A stretch of 5,791 nucleotides of DNA from Bacteroidota bacterium (GTDB lineage: Bacteria; Bacteroidota; Bacteroidia; UKL13-3): the NCBI GenBank assembly GCA_010027395.1, contig RGVD01000168.1:1-5791 (forward strand), read 5' to 3'. Below the pieces are notes generated by a model. The model was not told where the DNA came from. It saw only the letters and a list, made by a program, of their open reading frames with translations, and did no database searches. Shown piece after piece: positions 1-5,791 of this stretch. A program made the position numbers and the translations under genes. Within the stretch, counting starts at the first letter, position 1; every line of letters starts with the position of its first letter.

Positions 1-1
1 A

Positions 2-724
2 ACGGTTTTTTATAACATTATAAAGAATAGCATTGAATCAATGGGATTTGGTGGAACAATAAAAATTGAAACCTCCAAAAATGATAATATGGCAACCGTT
101 ACCATTCAGGATACAGGTGACGGAATGGATGAAGAAACAAAATTGAAAATCTTTCAGCCATTCTATACTACAAAAGGGTTTGAAGCAGGACGTGGTTTAG
201 GAATGAGTGGTGTTTTTAGTATTGTTAAAAGTCATAACGGCAACATATGTGTAAAACATTCAGAATTAGGAAAAGGAACAACCATTGAATTAAGTTTTCC
301 AATTGATCACACAAATGAAATAAAAGTTTCAAAAAAAGATATTGATTCGACTATAAAAAATCCAGAAATACTTACTATTTTGGTGGTAGAAGATATTGCT
401 TCAATAAGAGATAGTTTTGCCAAAATGATTAGCTTACTAGGTCATAATTGCAATAAAGCTGAGAGTGGAATGGCTGCTTTGGCATTTTTAGAAAATAAGT
501 CTTATGATATTGTCTTTACAGATTTAGGAATGTCTGAAATGAGCGGATGGCAATTAGCTGATATAATAAAGGAAAAATTTGAAGGGAAAATAAGTGTGGT
601 TGTAGTGAGCGGTTGGGAGGTTAGTGAAGATGAAACGCAAAAGCATGGGGTGTCATTTGCAATAAACAAGCCATTTACCTTTGCCGAAATAAAAAATGTT
701 ATTAGTAAAATAGCTTCTAAATAA
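2..724 (+). CDS. Hybrid sensor histidine kinase, C-terminal part (HATPase + receiver), 5' end outside window
   Basis: The frame is open from base 2, so the ATG at 41 is internal and the gene begins upstream. The 240 visible residues start inside the kinase ATPase domain. The N box is at residues 4-13 (YNIIKNSIES, with N9 the expected Mg-ATP ligand), the G1 box is D37-T-G-D-G41, an F box lies around F51-F54 before a TTK motif, the G2 box is G63-R-G-L-G67, and the G-K-G-T end of the domain is at 90-93. A linker of about 25 residues leads to a receiver domain (about 123-240) with the acidic pair E130-D131, phospho-acceptor D174 in FTDLGMSEMSGW, the conserved hydroxyl S203 and K223-P224. All residues needed for ATP binding and for phosphoryl acceptance are present. 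The H box and any sensor domain are not in view, so the signal is unknown. A receiver at the C-terminus suggests a phosphorelay to a separate Hpt protein or reversible self-regulation; this is inference. No output domain follows; the stop is TAA at 722. Confidence 0.93.
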   Translation, partial: TVFYNIIKNSIESMGFGGTIKIETSKNDNMATVTIQDTGDGMDEETKLKIFQPFYTTKGFEAGRGLGMSGVFSIVKSHNGNICVKHSELGKGTTIELSFPIDHTNEIKVSKKDIDSTIKNPEILTILVVEDIASIRDSFAKMISLLGHNCNKAESGMAALAFLENKSYDIVFTDLGMSEMSGWQLADIIKEKFEGKISVVVVSGWEVSEDETQKHGVSFAINKPFTFAEIKNVISKIASK

Positions 725-917
725 TTAAGCAATTTTCAATAGTTTAACACATAATAAAATGGAGATTGTAAAGTTAGAATAGTAAGTCGCTATTGTCCCT
801 ATGGTGAACTTATAGATTAGCGTTTGGCTGTTTTCATAATCTTGTCTCCAACCTTCACTTTATAAAATTTATAAATGAAATTTGGAAGCAAAGACTTTAG
901 TAGCTTATTATTGTGTT
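725..917. other. Intergenic region between kinase and BatA-type gene; no credible gene
   Basis: No gene is supported here. The plus strand has only an eight-codon ATG frame (759-782), without detectable signals. The minus strand has a 44-codon open stretch (about 725-859) with no ATG and no recognisable protein. Bases 781-860 are about 39% G+C by hand count, higher than the start of the next gene (about 27% over 901-960). A small stem-loop can be drawn at 783-812: TAAGT pairs with ACTTA, and inside it CTAT pairs with ATGG around a seven-base loop. A weak Bacteroidota-like promoter could be TATTG at 791-795 with TAGCGTTTG at 818-826, but the -7 box has one extra base and the spacing is long. 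The stretch most likely contains the promoter and 5' leader of the downstream gene; nothing stronger can be said. Confidence 0.5.
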
Positions 918-2936
918 ATGCAATTTGTATATCCCGGATTTTTATTTGCTCTATTTTCAATATCCATACCTATCATTATCCATCTGTTCAACTTCAGAAG
1001 GTATAAAAAAATAGTCTTTAGCGACATTCGTTTCTTAAAACAAGTAATAGAAAAAAACCAAAAACAACAGAACATAAAAAATTGGTTGGTATTACTCTGT
1101 AGGGTTTTGGCAATATCCTTTTTAGTGATTGCATTTGCCCAACCTTATCTTCCTTATCAAGAAAACAAAAGCCTTGAAAAAGATAAAACTGTAAGCATTT
1201 TTGTAGACAATAGTTTTAGCATGAGCGCTATGGGCAAAGAGGGAGAATTGCTTGAAACGGCTAAAAATAAAGCACGTCAAATTGTAGATGTATATAAAAG
1301 CGATTGTCAATTTCAATTACTAAGCAACGATTTTGAAGGCAAACACCAAAGGTTGGTGAATAAACAAGATTTTCTAAATATGCTTGATGAAATAAAACTT
1401 AGCGCATCAAGTAAAAATATAAGTCAAATTTTATCTCAACAATCACAAGCATTAAGTCAAAATAACAGCGAACGAATCTCATACATCATCAGCGATTTTC
1501 AAGAGAAACAATTGAATGTTGCAAACTACGAATTGGACTCAAGCTTATTGGTAAAATTCATACCCATTGAAGCAGAAAAACAACAAAATATTTTTATTGA
1601 TTCGGCTTGGCTTTTAACACCTTTGGTAAAACCCAATTCACCTGTTACCATAAAGGTTAGACTTAGAAATGAAAGCGATGAAAAATCGGAAAATCTTCCT
1701 TTGGTTTTAACAATAAATAACGTACAAAAAGGCTTACAGAATTTTACTTGTGATAGTCATTCATATGTAGATATAGACTTAACATTTACTTGTGGCACAG
1801 AGGCATTTCAAAATGCCGAGTTGAGTATTATTGACAATCCTATCACCTTTGACGACAAACTATATTTTACCATTTCACCAAGCTACAAAGCGGAGGTGCT
1901 TATCATCAATGATAAAAAAGATAATGCATTCTTAAACCAAGTTTTGAAGGTGGATGGCTATTACCAAAGTAGTATACAAAACATTAAACAACTCGACTTT
2001 TCTTCATTTAAAAATAAGCAACTTATCATCCTTAATGAACCTGAAAATATTTCATCAGGATTGATAGAAGAATTAAAAAAACAAGTACTGAATGGAGGCT
2101 ATTTGTTAATTATTCCGCCATCAAACAGTTTTCAAATTCAAGGATTAAATGTATTGGCATCTGCCTTATCAAACATTCAATATGCGGATTTAACCAAGCA
2201 AGAATTGAAGATTAATATGATAAATACGCAAGATGATTTGTTTAAAGGTGTTTTCAATAAGCTTCCGCAAAACATGGATGCTCCGAGTTTATTTGCGTAT
2301 TATCCTCTTAGTATTTCATCAAGCACCAGAGGTTCAGAAATATTCTCACTGAATAATGGTGCAACTTTTATCTTCAAATCGAATGTTGGGAAGGGTAAAA
2401 TATTTTATGCAGCTTCCCCGTTTAGTGATGAATTTAGCTCATTTCAAAAACATGCTTTTTTTGTTCCTTTCATACTAAAAATCGCTTTAGGTAAGCAAAT
2501 AGCAACTGAATTATTTTACACAATTGGCCAAGACAAGGTAGTTAAATTCAAATCAGAGAGTGATGATAAAATGGGTTATATAAGCAAAGATAAATTTGAA
2601 ATGGTTGCCGATATAAAAAACAACCAAGATGATAAAACTATTTTTGTTGATGATCAAATAAAAGAAGCAGGCTCATATCAAATCAAAGGAGATAAATCCA
2701 AAATGCTTGCTGCAACGTCATTCAACTATAATAGAGTGGAATCTTATATGGGAAATTTAACAAACAGCAATTTGGGGAAGATTATTCCTTCGGCTGAAAT
2801 CATTAAAGAAGATATAAGCACCATGAAGAAGAAAATAGAAATGGAAGAATATGGTACTTCATTTTGGAAATATGCTCTTTTTGCAGCCTTGGCCTTTGTC
2901 TTGCTTGAAATGCTATTACTTCGTTTGATGAAATAG
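918..2936 (+). CDS. Membrane-anchored vWA protein with BatA-type N-terminus
   Basis: The 672-residue product starts with the double membrane anchor of BatA-type proteins: helix 1 at about 6-23 (MQFVYPGFLFALFSISIPII), a basic cytoplasmic loop (RRYKK, 28-31) and helix 2 at about 56-75. A von Willebrand A domain follows (about 90-200) with the metal-site motif D97-N-S99-F-S101 and a second acidic residue in SDFQ (192-195). Residues 230-320 look like a beta-sandwich segment, 325-400 resemble a class I glutamine amidotransferase-like fold without an evident catalytic triad, and a last helix is at about 650-669 before LRLMK. Helix orientation puts the large middle part in the periplasm. I chose the ATG at 918 because MQF-PGFL-ALF is where family members begin; a TTG at 882 would add 12 residues that do not fit. 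Family members in Bacteroidota are common but of unknown function. The name comes from Bacteroides aerotolerance genes, but no MoxR ATPase, DUF58 or other bat gene is adjacent, so an aerotolerance role is not supported here. Confidence 0.92.
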   Translation: MQFVYPGFLFALFSISIPIIIHLFNFRRYKKIVFSDIRFLKQVIEKNQKQQNIKNWLVLLCRVLAISFLVIAFAQPYLPYQENKSLEKDKTVSIFVDNSFSMSAMGKEGELLETAKNKARQIVDVYKSDCQFQLLSNDFEGKHQRLVNKQDFLNMLDEIKLSASSKNISQILSQQSQALSQNNSERISYIISDFQEKQLNVANYELDSSLLVKFIPIEAEKQQNIFIDSAWLLTPLVKPNSPVTIKVRLRNESDEKSENLPLVLTINNVQKGLQNFTCDSHSYVDIDLTFTCGTEAFQNAELSIIDNPITFDDKLYFTISPSYKAEVLIINDKKDNAFLNQVLKVDGYYQSSIQNIKQLDFSSFKNKQLIILNEPENISSGLIEELKKQVLNGGYLLIIPPSNSFQIQGLNVLASALSNIQYADLTKQELKINMINTQDDLFKGVFNKLPQNMDAPSLFAYYPLSISSSTRGSEIFSLNNGATFIFKSNVGKGKIFYAASPFSDEFSSFQKHAFFVPFILKIALGKQIATELFYTIGQDKVVKFKSESDDKMGYISKDKFEMVADIKNNQDDKTIFVDDQIKEAGSYQIKGDKSKMLAATSFNYNRVESYMGNLTNSNLGKIIPSAEIIKEDISTMKKKIEMEEYGTSFWKYALFAALAFVLLEMLLLRLMK

Positions 2937-3037
2937 TTTTTGGGTATGATTTAAATTTAAGAAAATGAAATTGATGGTAATTGCAAAATGCCAATAAGGA
3001 AAATGGATATATAAAATTGTGTTGTTTAATTTAGCAG

Positions 3038-3901
3038 CTAAACATTGGCTGAGTAGCAAATTTCTTCAATTTCAGGAATACGCTCAATAATACTAAACTC
3101 CTTCAGTTTAGCTAATATATCATTCATATAGGCTTCACTTATTTGTGGTTTTGAAGCATACTCAAGTTCTGAAAACCATTGCATGGCATCAGCTAATTTT
3201 ATTTGGTATCTCCATGCAATTAAATTTACCGCTTCTTGGTTATTTTTTAAATCTTGGCAAGACTGATTGATAATGTCTAATACTTCATGTAGGGATTCAT
3301 TTTTGGTTTTTATAAATTCGTCAGTGGCGGCCAACACAAAACAAGGCCAAGGGGTTCTGCATTCTCCTAAAAATCTAAACTCACCACTATCGACAAAAGG
3401 TTTGGTGGTAAATTTTTCCCACATAAATAAATCAGCTTGTTGGCTTGCCAGAGCTTTTCTGGCACCTTCCAAATTTCCTATTATTACAAAATCATCGTCT
3501 TTAATTTCAATTCCTAAACGTGAAGCATTTACATAAGTCATCAAATGTGATCCAGATTTAAATCGGCTAATTGCATATTTTTTACCTTCAATGTTTTCAA
3601 GATTTTGCAATTCATTTTTCGCACCAGTGTATATGCCCCATCTCAAGGGAGAGTTTACATAAAACTGAACAATCTTGCTTGGATTGCCATGAATAATGTC
3701 AGAAATAACACCTTCAGTAAGTGCTATAGCCATATCAATCTCAATATTGCGTAGCATTTGACACATGGCCCCAGTTCCTCCTGGCACATCCACCCATTCA
3801 ATGTCAATTCCACATTTGTCAAACCTACCTTCTTCTATGGCTAAGTGCCAAGCGAGATTGAAATGCTCCGGAACACCACCTACTCTTACTTTTCTTCTCA
3901 T
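3038..3901 (-). CDS. Periplasmic-binding-protein-fold protein of the Ca3427 type, no signal peptide
   Basis: The 287-residue protein resembles the NMT1/SsuA-like substrate-binding fold, specifically the group I recognise as Ca3427-like (named for a Candida albicans protein, also widespread in Bacteroidota). Supporting motifs are GVPEHFNLAWHLAIEEGRF (9-27), the glycine-rich PGGTGAM (40-46), LTEG (61-64), the basic ISRFKSGSHLM (111-121), MWEKFTTKPFVD (160-171) and the TPWPCF segment (183-188). The protein begins MRRKVRVGGV, and the first beta strand of the fold starts at about residue 4. There is no hydrophobic signal segment, lipobox or upstream extension, so it is predicted to stay in the cytoplasm. 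No ABC permease or ATPase gene is in view. The ligand is unknown; similarity to thiamine-pyrimidine or sulfonate binders is at fold level only. It lies 37 bp downstream of the YihY gene on the same strand and is probably cotranscribed with it. The start has no Shine-Dalgarno sequence, as is usual in this phylum. Confidence 0.87.
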   Translation of the reverse strand: MRRKVRVGGVPEHFNLAWHLAIEEGRFDKCGIDIEWVDVPGGTGAMCQMLRNIEIDMAIALTEGVISDIIHGNPSKIVQFYVNSPLRWGIYTGAKNELQNLENIEGKKYAISRFKSGSHLMTYVNASRLGIEIKDDDFVIIGNLEGARKALASQQADLFMWEKFTTKPFVDSGEFRFLGECRTPWPCFVLAATDEFIKTKNESLHEVLDIINQSCQDLKNNQEAVNLIAWRYQIKLADAMQWFSELEYASKPQISEAYMNDILAKLKEFSIIERIPEIEEICYSANV

Positions 3902-3938
3902 ATCTTTGGTAAGTTAACAAGCATTTGTAACAAAAGTT

Positions 3939-4931
3939 CTAATTGTCGCTAGACTCGTTCTGAGGTATATCGAGGAATATTATTTTATTTTGTCTTTGCC
4001 TACGAGCTATGTTTTTATTCTCCTGCTTGGTGGCCAAATCAATAGCAACATTTAATTCATAACCCAAAAGTAAAATATACGTATTGATGTAAATAAGCAT
4101 CATTATAACAATAAGAACACCTATTGAACCATATACTTTATTGTAGGTATTGAAATAATTTACATAGTAAGAAAAACCAGTGGTAGTGACCAAAATGCTT
4201 ATACATGCAAATATGGCTCCCGCTGAAAAGAACTTCCACATACGGTGCTTTGCAGGGGCATAGTAGTAAATAGCACCAACAATAGCAAAACAGATGAGTG
4301 CTACAATCAAATAATTAAGTGTGTTTAACGCTAGGGCTGATCCGCCATTAGGTAACCAATGATTCTTACTAAGCCATTTTATGGTGATATTTCCTACAGT
4401 AATCATCAAAACTGAAAGTAGAATTAAAACCGATGCAAAAAAAGTTAAGCCACAGGCAACAAGTCTTTGTTTCCAAAAAGGTCTATTTTCTTCAGTTCCA
4501 CTGTATTTATTTAGGGAATTCATGAGCGAATGAAAGCCATTGGTAGAAAAATATAGGGCAGAAAAAAAACCGAATGAAAGCAATCCTCTTCTTTGCGTTT
4601 TTAATATGTCTTCGAGTGTTTCACTTAAGGTTTCATAGGCACTTTTAGGCATCATTTCAGAAATAAAAAACAATATCTTGGCATGATCTTGCTTTACCGG
4701 CAAATAGGCAATTAAAGTAAAAAAGAAAATAGTTGATGGAAACAATGCCAAGAAAAAGGTAAAGGATAATGCAGAGCTTCTCATCTGGATATCTTTTTTT
4801 GAAACAGTTCTTACAAAAAACTCCATCACTGCATATAGACTTAAGTTTTTATTACCAGGAAAACCCATCGTTTGGGTTACTCTATAAAGCCACTTAATAG
4901 GTTTGGTATGAAGTAAATTTGCTTTTTTCAT
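3939..4931 (-). CDS. YihY/virulence factor BrkB family inner-membrane protein
   Basis: The 330-residue protein has about six predicted membrane helices, at roughly 54-78, 116-138, 156-180, 203-225, 233-255 and 267-292, as expected for the YihY/BrkB family, and is close to the usual family length. Family hallmarks are the segment RSSALSFTFFLALFPS (51-66) in the first helix, FSTNGFHSLMNSLN (128-141), YYAPAKHRMWKFFSAGA (223-239) and the YGSIG...YINTYILLLGYELN stretch (267-294). The family was once annotated as ribonuclease BN because of a mapping error; RNase activity should not be assumed. Its true function is unsettled, and transport or envelope roles are guesses. The C-terminal tail (about 298-330) is hydrophilic and basic at first (KQENKNIARRQRQNK). 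The gene starts 67 bp after the DUF420 gene ends. A perfect Bacteroidota -7 box in that gap suggests possible independent transcription. Confidence 0.93.
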   Translation of the reverse strand: MKKANLLHTKPIKWLYRVTQTMGFPGNKNLSLYAVMEFFVRTVSKKDIQMRSSALSFTFFLALFPSTIFFFTLIAYLPVKQDHAKILFFISEMMPKSAYETLSETLEDILKTQRRGLLSFGFFSALYFSTNGFHSLMNSLNKYSGTEENRPFWKQRLVACGLTFFASVLILLSVLMITVGNITIKWLSKNHWLPNGGSALALNTLNYLIVALICFAIVGAIYYYAPAKHRMWKFFSAGAIFACISILVTTTGFSYYVNYFNTYNKVYGSIGVLIVIMMLIYINTYILLLGYELNVAIDLATKQENKNIARRQRQNKIIFLDIPQNESSDN

Positions 4932-4942
4932 GAGACGAAATA

Positions 4943-4950
4943 CAAATATA
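4943..4950 (-). promoter_or_regulatory. Candidate Bacteroidota -7 promoter element upstream of the YihY gene
   Basis: On the minus strand these bases read TATATTTG, an exact match to the TAnnTTTG -7 consensus of the Bacteroidota primary sigma factor. It ends 11 bp before the ATG at 4931, so a transcript would start close to the start codon with a very short leader. No TTTG or TTG lies at the expected -33 distance; the nearest TTG is about 25 bp upstream, which is too far. The region is also very AT-rich, so a chance match is possible. If real, it would separate transcription of the YihY and PBP-fold genes from the SCO-DUF420 genes. Confidence 0.33.
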
Positions 4951-4998
4951 CAAAAGCATAAAGTAAAATTGCTACCAATAGATGCTTACGAATACTTA

Positions 4999-5595
4999 TT
5001 ATAGTATTGGGTAAAATGGGCTAATCATAAAATAAACCACTACACCAGTAATGGTAACGTATAGCCAGATAGGAAATGAGTATCGTACTAATTTCCTGTG
5101 TTTATCTATATCAAGCTGCAATCCTCTATAAAATGATAATAATACCAAAGGAAGAACTATGGCAGCTAATACGATATGGGAAATAAGTATGAAATAGTAA
5201 ATCGATTTGGATGAAGCAATGGCTAATGATTCAGCTTCATTTAATAAACCATCGTGGTCTGTATCACCATAAATTGTTTCTTTAGATAACCAATGGTATA
5301 GGATATAGCAAACCAAAAACAAACTAGAAAGCACAAAGGCAGTTAAATTGATTTGCTTGTGAATTTCTATTTTCTTTCTTTTAATAAAATATAATGAGGT
5401 CACTAAAAGAATACTACAAGTACCATTAATTATGGCATTTATCATAGGTAATATATAGGTCCACGAGGGTATAGAAGTGGGTTTTGGTAAAATTTGTTTG
5501 TTTAGAACAATTACAGTTACAAATACAAATATGGACAAGCTTATAACAGCCCTAAGAACAAGTTTATCCTTACTTTCCAGGTTGGTGATACTCAT
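4999..5595 (-). CDS. DUF420 family membrane protein, probable cytochrome oxidase assembly-associated
   Basis: The 198-residue protein has five predicted helices, at about 14-31, 46-70, 83-101, 134-156 and 173-191. It carries the family's histidines at or near helix ends: H79 (EIHKQ), H101 (YILYHW), H140 (LISHI) and H166 (DKHRK), followed by the typical SFPIWLYVTITGVVVYFM end (173-190). Basic loops KRKK (72-75) and DKHRK (164-168) place these on the cytoplasmic side, so the loop between helices 3 and 4 (102-133) should be periplasmic. That loop contains D111-T-D-H-D-G-L-L-N-E-A-E122, a complete EF-hand-type calcium loop pattern. DUF420 genes commonly sit in cytochrome c oxidase assembly clusters next to SCO genes, as here. 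The biochemical role is not established; metal or heme handling through the histidines is inference. The ATG lies inside the 3' end of the SCO gene (26-bp overlap), which suggests translational coupling; no Shine-Dalgarno sequence is seen. Confidence 0.93.
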   Translation of the reverse strand: MSITNLESKDKLVLRAVISLSIFVFVTVIVLNKQILPKPTSIPSWTYILPMINAIINGTCSILLVTSLYFIKRKKIEIHKQINLTAFVLSSLFLVCYILYHWLSKETIYGDTDHDGLLNEAESLAIASSKSIYYFILISHIVLAAIVLPLVLLSFYRGLQLDIDKHRKLVRYSFPIWLYVTITGVVVYFMISPFYPIL

Positions 5596-5791
5596 ATAAT
5601 AATACTTTTAATTCGTCATTTAAGCGTTTCATATCTTCTTCATCGAAACTATTGTATACGCCTCTAATATGTTTTTCTTTATCTACTAAAATTAACTGCT
5701 GACTGTGGTCAATTGTTTTATCCTCTTTTGAGATTGGCAATAAAAATCCTTGGCCAATTTTGCTAGTTGCTTCCATATTGGTACTTACAAA
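5570..5791 (-). CDS. SCO1/SenC family copper chaperone, C-terminal fragment (5' end outside window)
   Basis: The last 73 residues of a protein are visible. The frame remains open through position 5791 (FVSTN precedes the methionine at 5776), so that ATG is internal. The fragment matches the end of SCO proteins: a basic, variable segment, then D28-H29-S30 followed by QLILVDKEKHIRGVYN (31-46) and an amphipathic C-terminal helix (DMKRLNDELKVLLYEY). In SCO proteins the histidine corresponding to H29 is the third copper ligand, together with a CxxxC motif that would lie upstream of the window. SCO proteins are thioredoxin-fold, membrane-anchored chaperones that deliver copper or maintain thiols for the CuA site of cytochrome c oxidase subunit II. 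The membrane anchor and cysteines cannot be checked here. The downstream DUF420 neighbour supports the assignment and suggests a cytochrome oxidase cluster further upstream. Confidence 0.88.
   Translation of the reverse strand, partial: FVSTNMEATSKIGQGFLLPISKEDKTIDHSQQLILVDKEKHIRGVYNSFDEEDMKRLNDELKVLLYEYHQPGK

Noticed and set aside
502..732. Minus-strand 76-codon frame opposite the receiver domain
   Set aside because: It is antisense to a clearly conserved receiver domain and its translation has no family features; it is a shadow frame.
725..859. 44-codon open stretch on the minus strand
   Set aside because: It has no ATG start, no initiation signal and no recognisable protein features, and it lies in an intergenic region between plus-strand genes.
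882..917. TTG start extending the vWA protein by 12 residues
   Set aside because: The added residues (MEAKTLVAYYCV) do not resemble the family N-terminus, while the ATG at 918 begins exactly at the expected MQF-PGFL motif.
2803..2994. Minus-strand 63-codon frame over the end of the vWA gene
   Set aside because: It mirrors the C-terminal membrane helix coding region and shows no independent coding evidence.
2980..2995. ATTG...CAAT inverted repeat in the convergent intergenic region, as a bidirectional terminator
   Set aside because: The stem is only four base pairs with a mismatch inside and there is no T run on either side; no intrinsic terminator is visible in 2937-3037.
3030..3042. Perfect inverted repeat TTTAGC-A-GCTAAA at the end of the PBP-fold gene, as a possible terminator
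   Set aside because: A one-base centre cannot form a normal hairpin loop, the stem is AT-rich and no T tract follows on the minus strand. It overlaps the stop codon and is likely coincidental.
3267..3536. Plus-strand 89-codon frame opposite the PBP-fold gene
   Set aside because: It is antisense to the conserved motifs of the PBP-fold protein; nothing in the translation is recognisable.
3939..4931. Ribonuclease BN annotation for the YihY/BrkB protein
   Set aside because: The name is a historical misassignment for this membrane-protein family; the sequence is a multi-helix membrane protein without nuclease motifs.

Overview
The window looks like Bacteroidota chromosome. The DNA is AT-rich, start codons lack Shine-Dalgarno sequences, and every identifiable protein has a good match to a family form typical of that phylum: a vWA protein with a BatA-type N-terminus, a DUF420 membrane protein next to a SCO copper chaperone, a YihY/BrkB protein, and a Ca3427-type periplasmic-binding-protein-fold protein. 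A narrower placement is not justified from this sequence. There is no rRNA, tRNA, CRISPR array, insertion sequence or recognisable prophage. This is mostly ordinary core-genome content.

Left half, plus strand. Positions 2-724 hold the C-terminal end of a hybrid histidine kinase (end of the kinase ATPase domain followed by a receiver domain); its sensor and dimerisation parts lie before the window. A 193-bp gap (725-917) without a credible gene follows. Then comes a 672-residue membrane-anchored vWA protein (918-2936) whose most probable start is the ATG at 918, not the TTG at 882.

Right half, minus strand, convergent with the left half. Read in the direction of transcription, the order is the C-terminal end of a SCO1/SenC copper chaperone (5791-5570), a DUF420 five-helix membrane protein (5595-4999, overlapping the SCO gene by 26 bp), a YihY/BrkB family membrane protein (4931-3939), and a PBP-fold protein without signal peptide (3901-3038). 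SCO plus DUF420 is the usual tail of a cytochrome c oxidase assembly cluster, which probably continues beyond position 5791. The last two genes may be read through from it or may have their own promoter, since a perfect Bacteroidota -7 box lies just upstream of the YihY gene.

No clearly new system is visible. The points most worth a second look are a textbook 12-residue EF-hand loop in a predicted periplasmic loop of the DUF420 protein, and a solute-binding-protein fold with neither an export signal nor an adjacent transporter.
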